From positions 1-13,600 of the forward strand of contig JBAQFY010000426.1 in assembly GCA_049287505.1 (NCBI GenBank): a stretch of 13,600 nucleotides of DNA, written 5' to 3'. Under the pieces are notes generated by a model, which saw only the letters and a list, made by a program, of their open reading frames with translations, made no database searches and was not told the origin of the DNA. This document shows positions 12,824 to 13,600 of the stretch, in pieces; the stretch's first letter is position 1; every line of letters begins with the position of its first letter. Source of the DNA: NIOZ-UU13 sp049287505. GTDB lineage: Bacteria > Planctomycetota > Phycisphaerae > Sedimentisphaerales > Anaerobacaceae. Both the position numbers and the translations under genes were made by a program.

Positions 12824-12851
12824 CCAAAATGGCGAAAAAAAGCTATTTTGG
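12824..12851 (-). terminator. Hairpin just after the permease gene, probable terminator
   Basis: CCAAAATGGC (12824-12833) pairs with GCTATTTTGG (12842-12851) at nine of ten positions, with an 8-nt loop. It starts 26 nt after the permease stop codon, and the minus-strand sequence beyond it contains GTTTTC. Confidence 0.4.
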
Positions 12852-12877
12852 CACCTCAAAAAATATAAAGGTTATAC

Positions 12878-13600
12878 TTAATTGTATGGCTTTCGGATTC
12901 GATGGCGGTAGTAGTCCAGGATAACAGCCGCCACAATAACACAGCCTGTGATAAGCCGTTTAGTCGATTCCTGCGCACCAATTTGTGCCAGGCCTGTACC
13001 TAAAACCGCAATGATAAGCACGCCGAAGAACGAGCTTACCACCGACCCGCGACCGCCCATCAAGCTCGTGCCTCCGATGACCACTGCCGCGATGGCCTGG
13101 AGCTCCAGACCGTAACCGGCGTTGGGATTGGCTGATGACAGCCGTGCCGTGTGTATCACCGCCGCTATGGATGTTAGAAAGCCGCACAGAACAAAGACCG
13201 CAAGTTTAAGCCCGCGCGGGTCAATCCCGGACAATCGCACCGCCTCTTCGTTCGTGCCGATGGCTATCAGGTAGCGCCCGAAAACGGTTCGCGAAAGAAC
13301 CATCTGCCCGACGACCACAATCGCGACGGCTATGATAAATGGAAGGGAAAGCCCTAAGATTGAGGCATCGGTGATTACCTCCACGGGCCCGCCGATGTAT
13401 ATAGTTCGTGATTCGGTTACAAGGTAGGCGGCGCCTCGTGCGATTTCGAGCATCCCTAACGTAACGATAAAAGCCGGCAGCCTCCACCGTATTATCACCA
13501 GGCCATTGGCCGCGCCGCAAAGAATACCCACCGCAAGGCACACAACAATCGCTGCCGGAAGTGGAAGATTGAATTTGACCAGAGAAAGACCTAACACCGC
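12878..13600 (-). CDS. Sugar ABC transporter permease, RbsC family (5' end missing)
   Basis: The C-terminal 240 or so residues of an inner-membrane permease of the ribose/xylose/galactoside branch (BPD_transp_2), which moves sugar across the membrane with an ATPase and a periplasmic binding protein. Many hydrophobic helices are visible. Family signatures are LPAFIVTLGMLEIARGAAYL, FGRYLIAIGTNEEAVRLSGI (the ATPase-contacting loop) and ELQAIAAVVIGGTSLMGG. The frame stays open through the right edge of the window, and about 80 residues are missing relative to RbsC. The first in-frame start candidate visible is a GTG at 13597, which is internal to the protein. Partners must lie beyond the edge. 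The specific sugar cannot be told. Confidence 0.93.
   Translation of the reverse strand, partial: AVLGLSLVKFNLPLPAAIVVCLAVGILCGAANGLVIIRWRLPAFIVTLGMLEIARGAAYLVTESRTIYIGGPVEVITDASILGLSLPFIIAVAIVVVGQMVLSRTVFGRYLIAIGTNEEAVRLSGIDPRGLKLAVFVLCGFLTSIAAVIHTARLSSANPNAGYGLELQAIAAVVIGGTSLMGGRGSVVSSFFGVLIIAVLGTGLAQIGAQESTKRLITGCVIVAAVILDYYRHRIRKPYN

Noticed and set aside
13595..13597. GTG at 13597 as the true start of the permease
   Set aside because: The frame continues open to the window edge, and RbsC-type permeases have about 80 more residues before this point, so the gene is cut by the window.

Overview
The window looks like accessory chromosome from a bacterium of the PVC group, most likely a Planctomycetota of the Phycisphaerae/Sedimentisphaerales kind. 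This is an inference from gene content: several Gfo/Idh/MocA oxidoreductases (one with a Tat signal), Tat-exported TIM-barrel sugar isomerases, a secreted beta-helix protein and an FHA-GAF signalling protein, at medium GC, with many small dispersed palindromes. No rRNA, tRNA or CRISPR array is visible.

Layout. 1-55 is the first 18 codons of a minus-strand gene leaving the window. 158-1474 (Tat-exported) and 1673-2848 (cytoplasmic) are two minus-strand Gfo/Idh/MocA oxidoreductases. 2849-3251 is a divergent regulatory region with a good sigma70-type promoter in each direction and a small palindrome. 3252-6628 is a plus-strand operon: an enolase-superfamily (MR/MLE) enzyme, a xylose-isomerase-like TIM barrel and a third Gfo/Idh/MocA oxidoreductase. 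Convergent to it, overlapping by 8 bp, a minus-strand series runs right to left: an RbsC-type sugar ABC permease (12878 to window end), an FHA-GAF protein (11793-12674), a secreted beta-helix protein (9329-11359), a Tat-exported TIM-barrel isomerase (8302-9213) and a GT-B glycosyltransferase (6621-8105).

Function. The enzymes fit uptake and remodelling of sugars or sugar acids taken from a polysaccharide: an extracytoplasmic beta-helix protein, a sugar permease, Tat-exported oxidoreductase and isomerase, and a cytoplasmic oxidoreductase/isomerase/enolase-superfamily set. The substrate cannot be read from the sequence.

Most unusual signal. Three protein genes carry a family of tiny palindromic insertions. 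Each has a 21-nt core flanked by a 6-nt direct repeat, so each adds exactly 27 nt (9 codons) and keeps the frame. Five copies are visible; one sits inside another with its own duplicated 6-mer, and two share 20 of 21 core bases but are read in different frames. The pattern suggests a mobile 21-nt element with a 6-bp target duplication that is tolerated inside proteins. The window also holds a 271-bp MITE-like element with terminal inverted repeats and a 6-bp direct repeat, two intergenic arrays with 7-nt periodicity, and a potentially highly structured leader before the glycosyltransferase gene.
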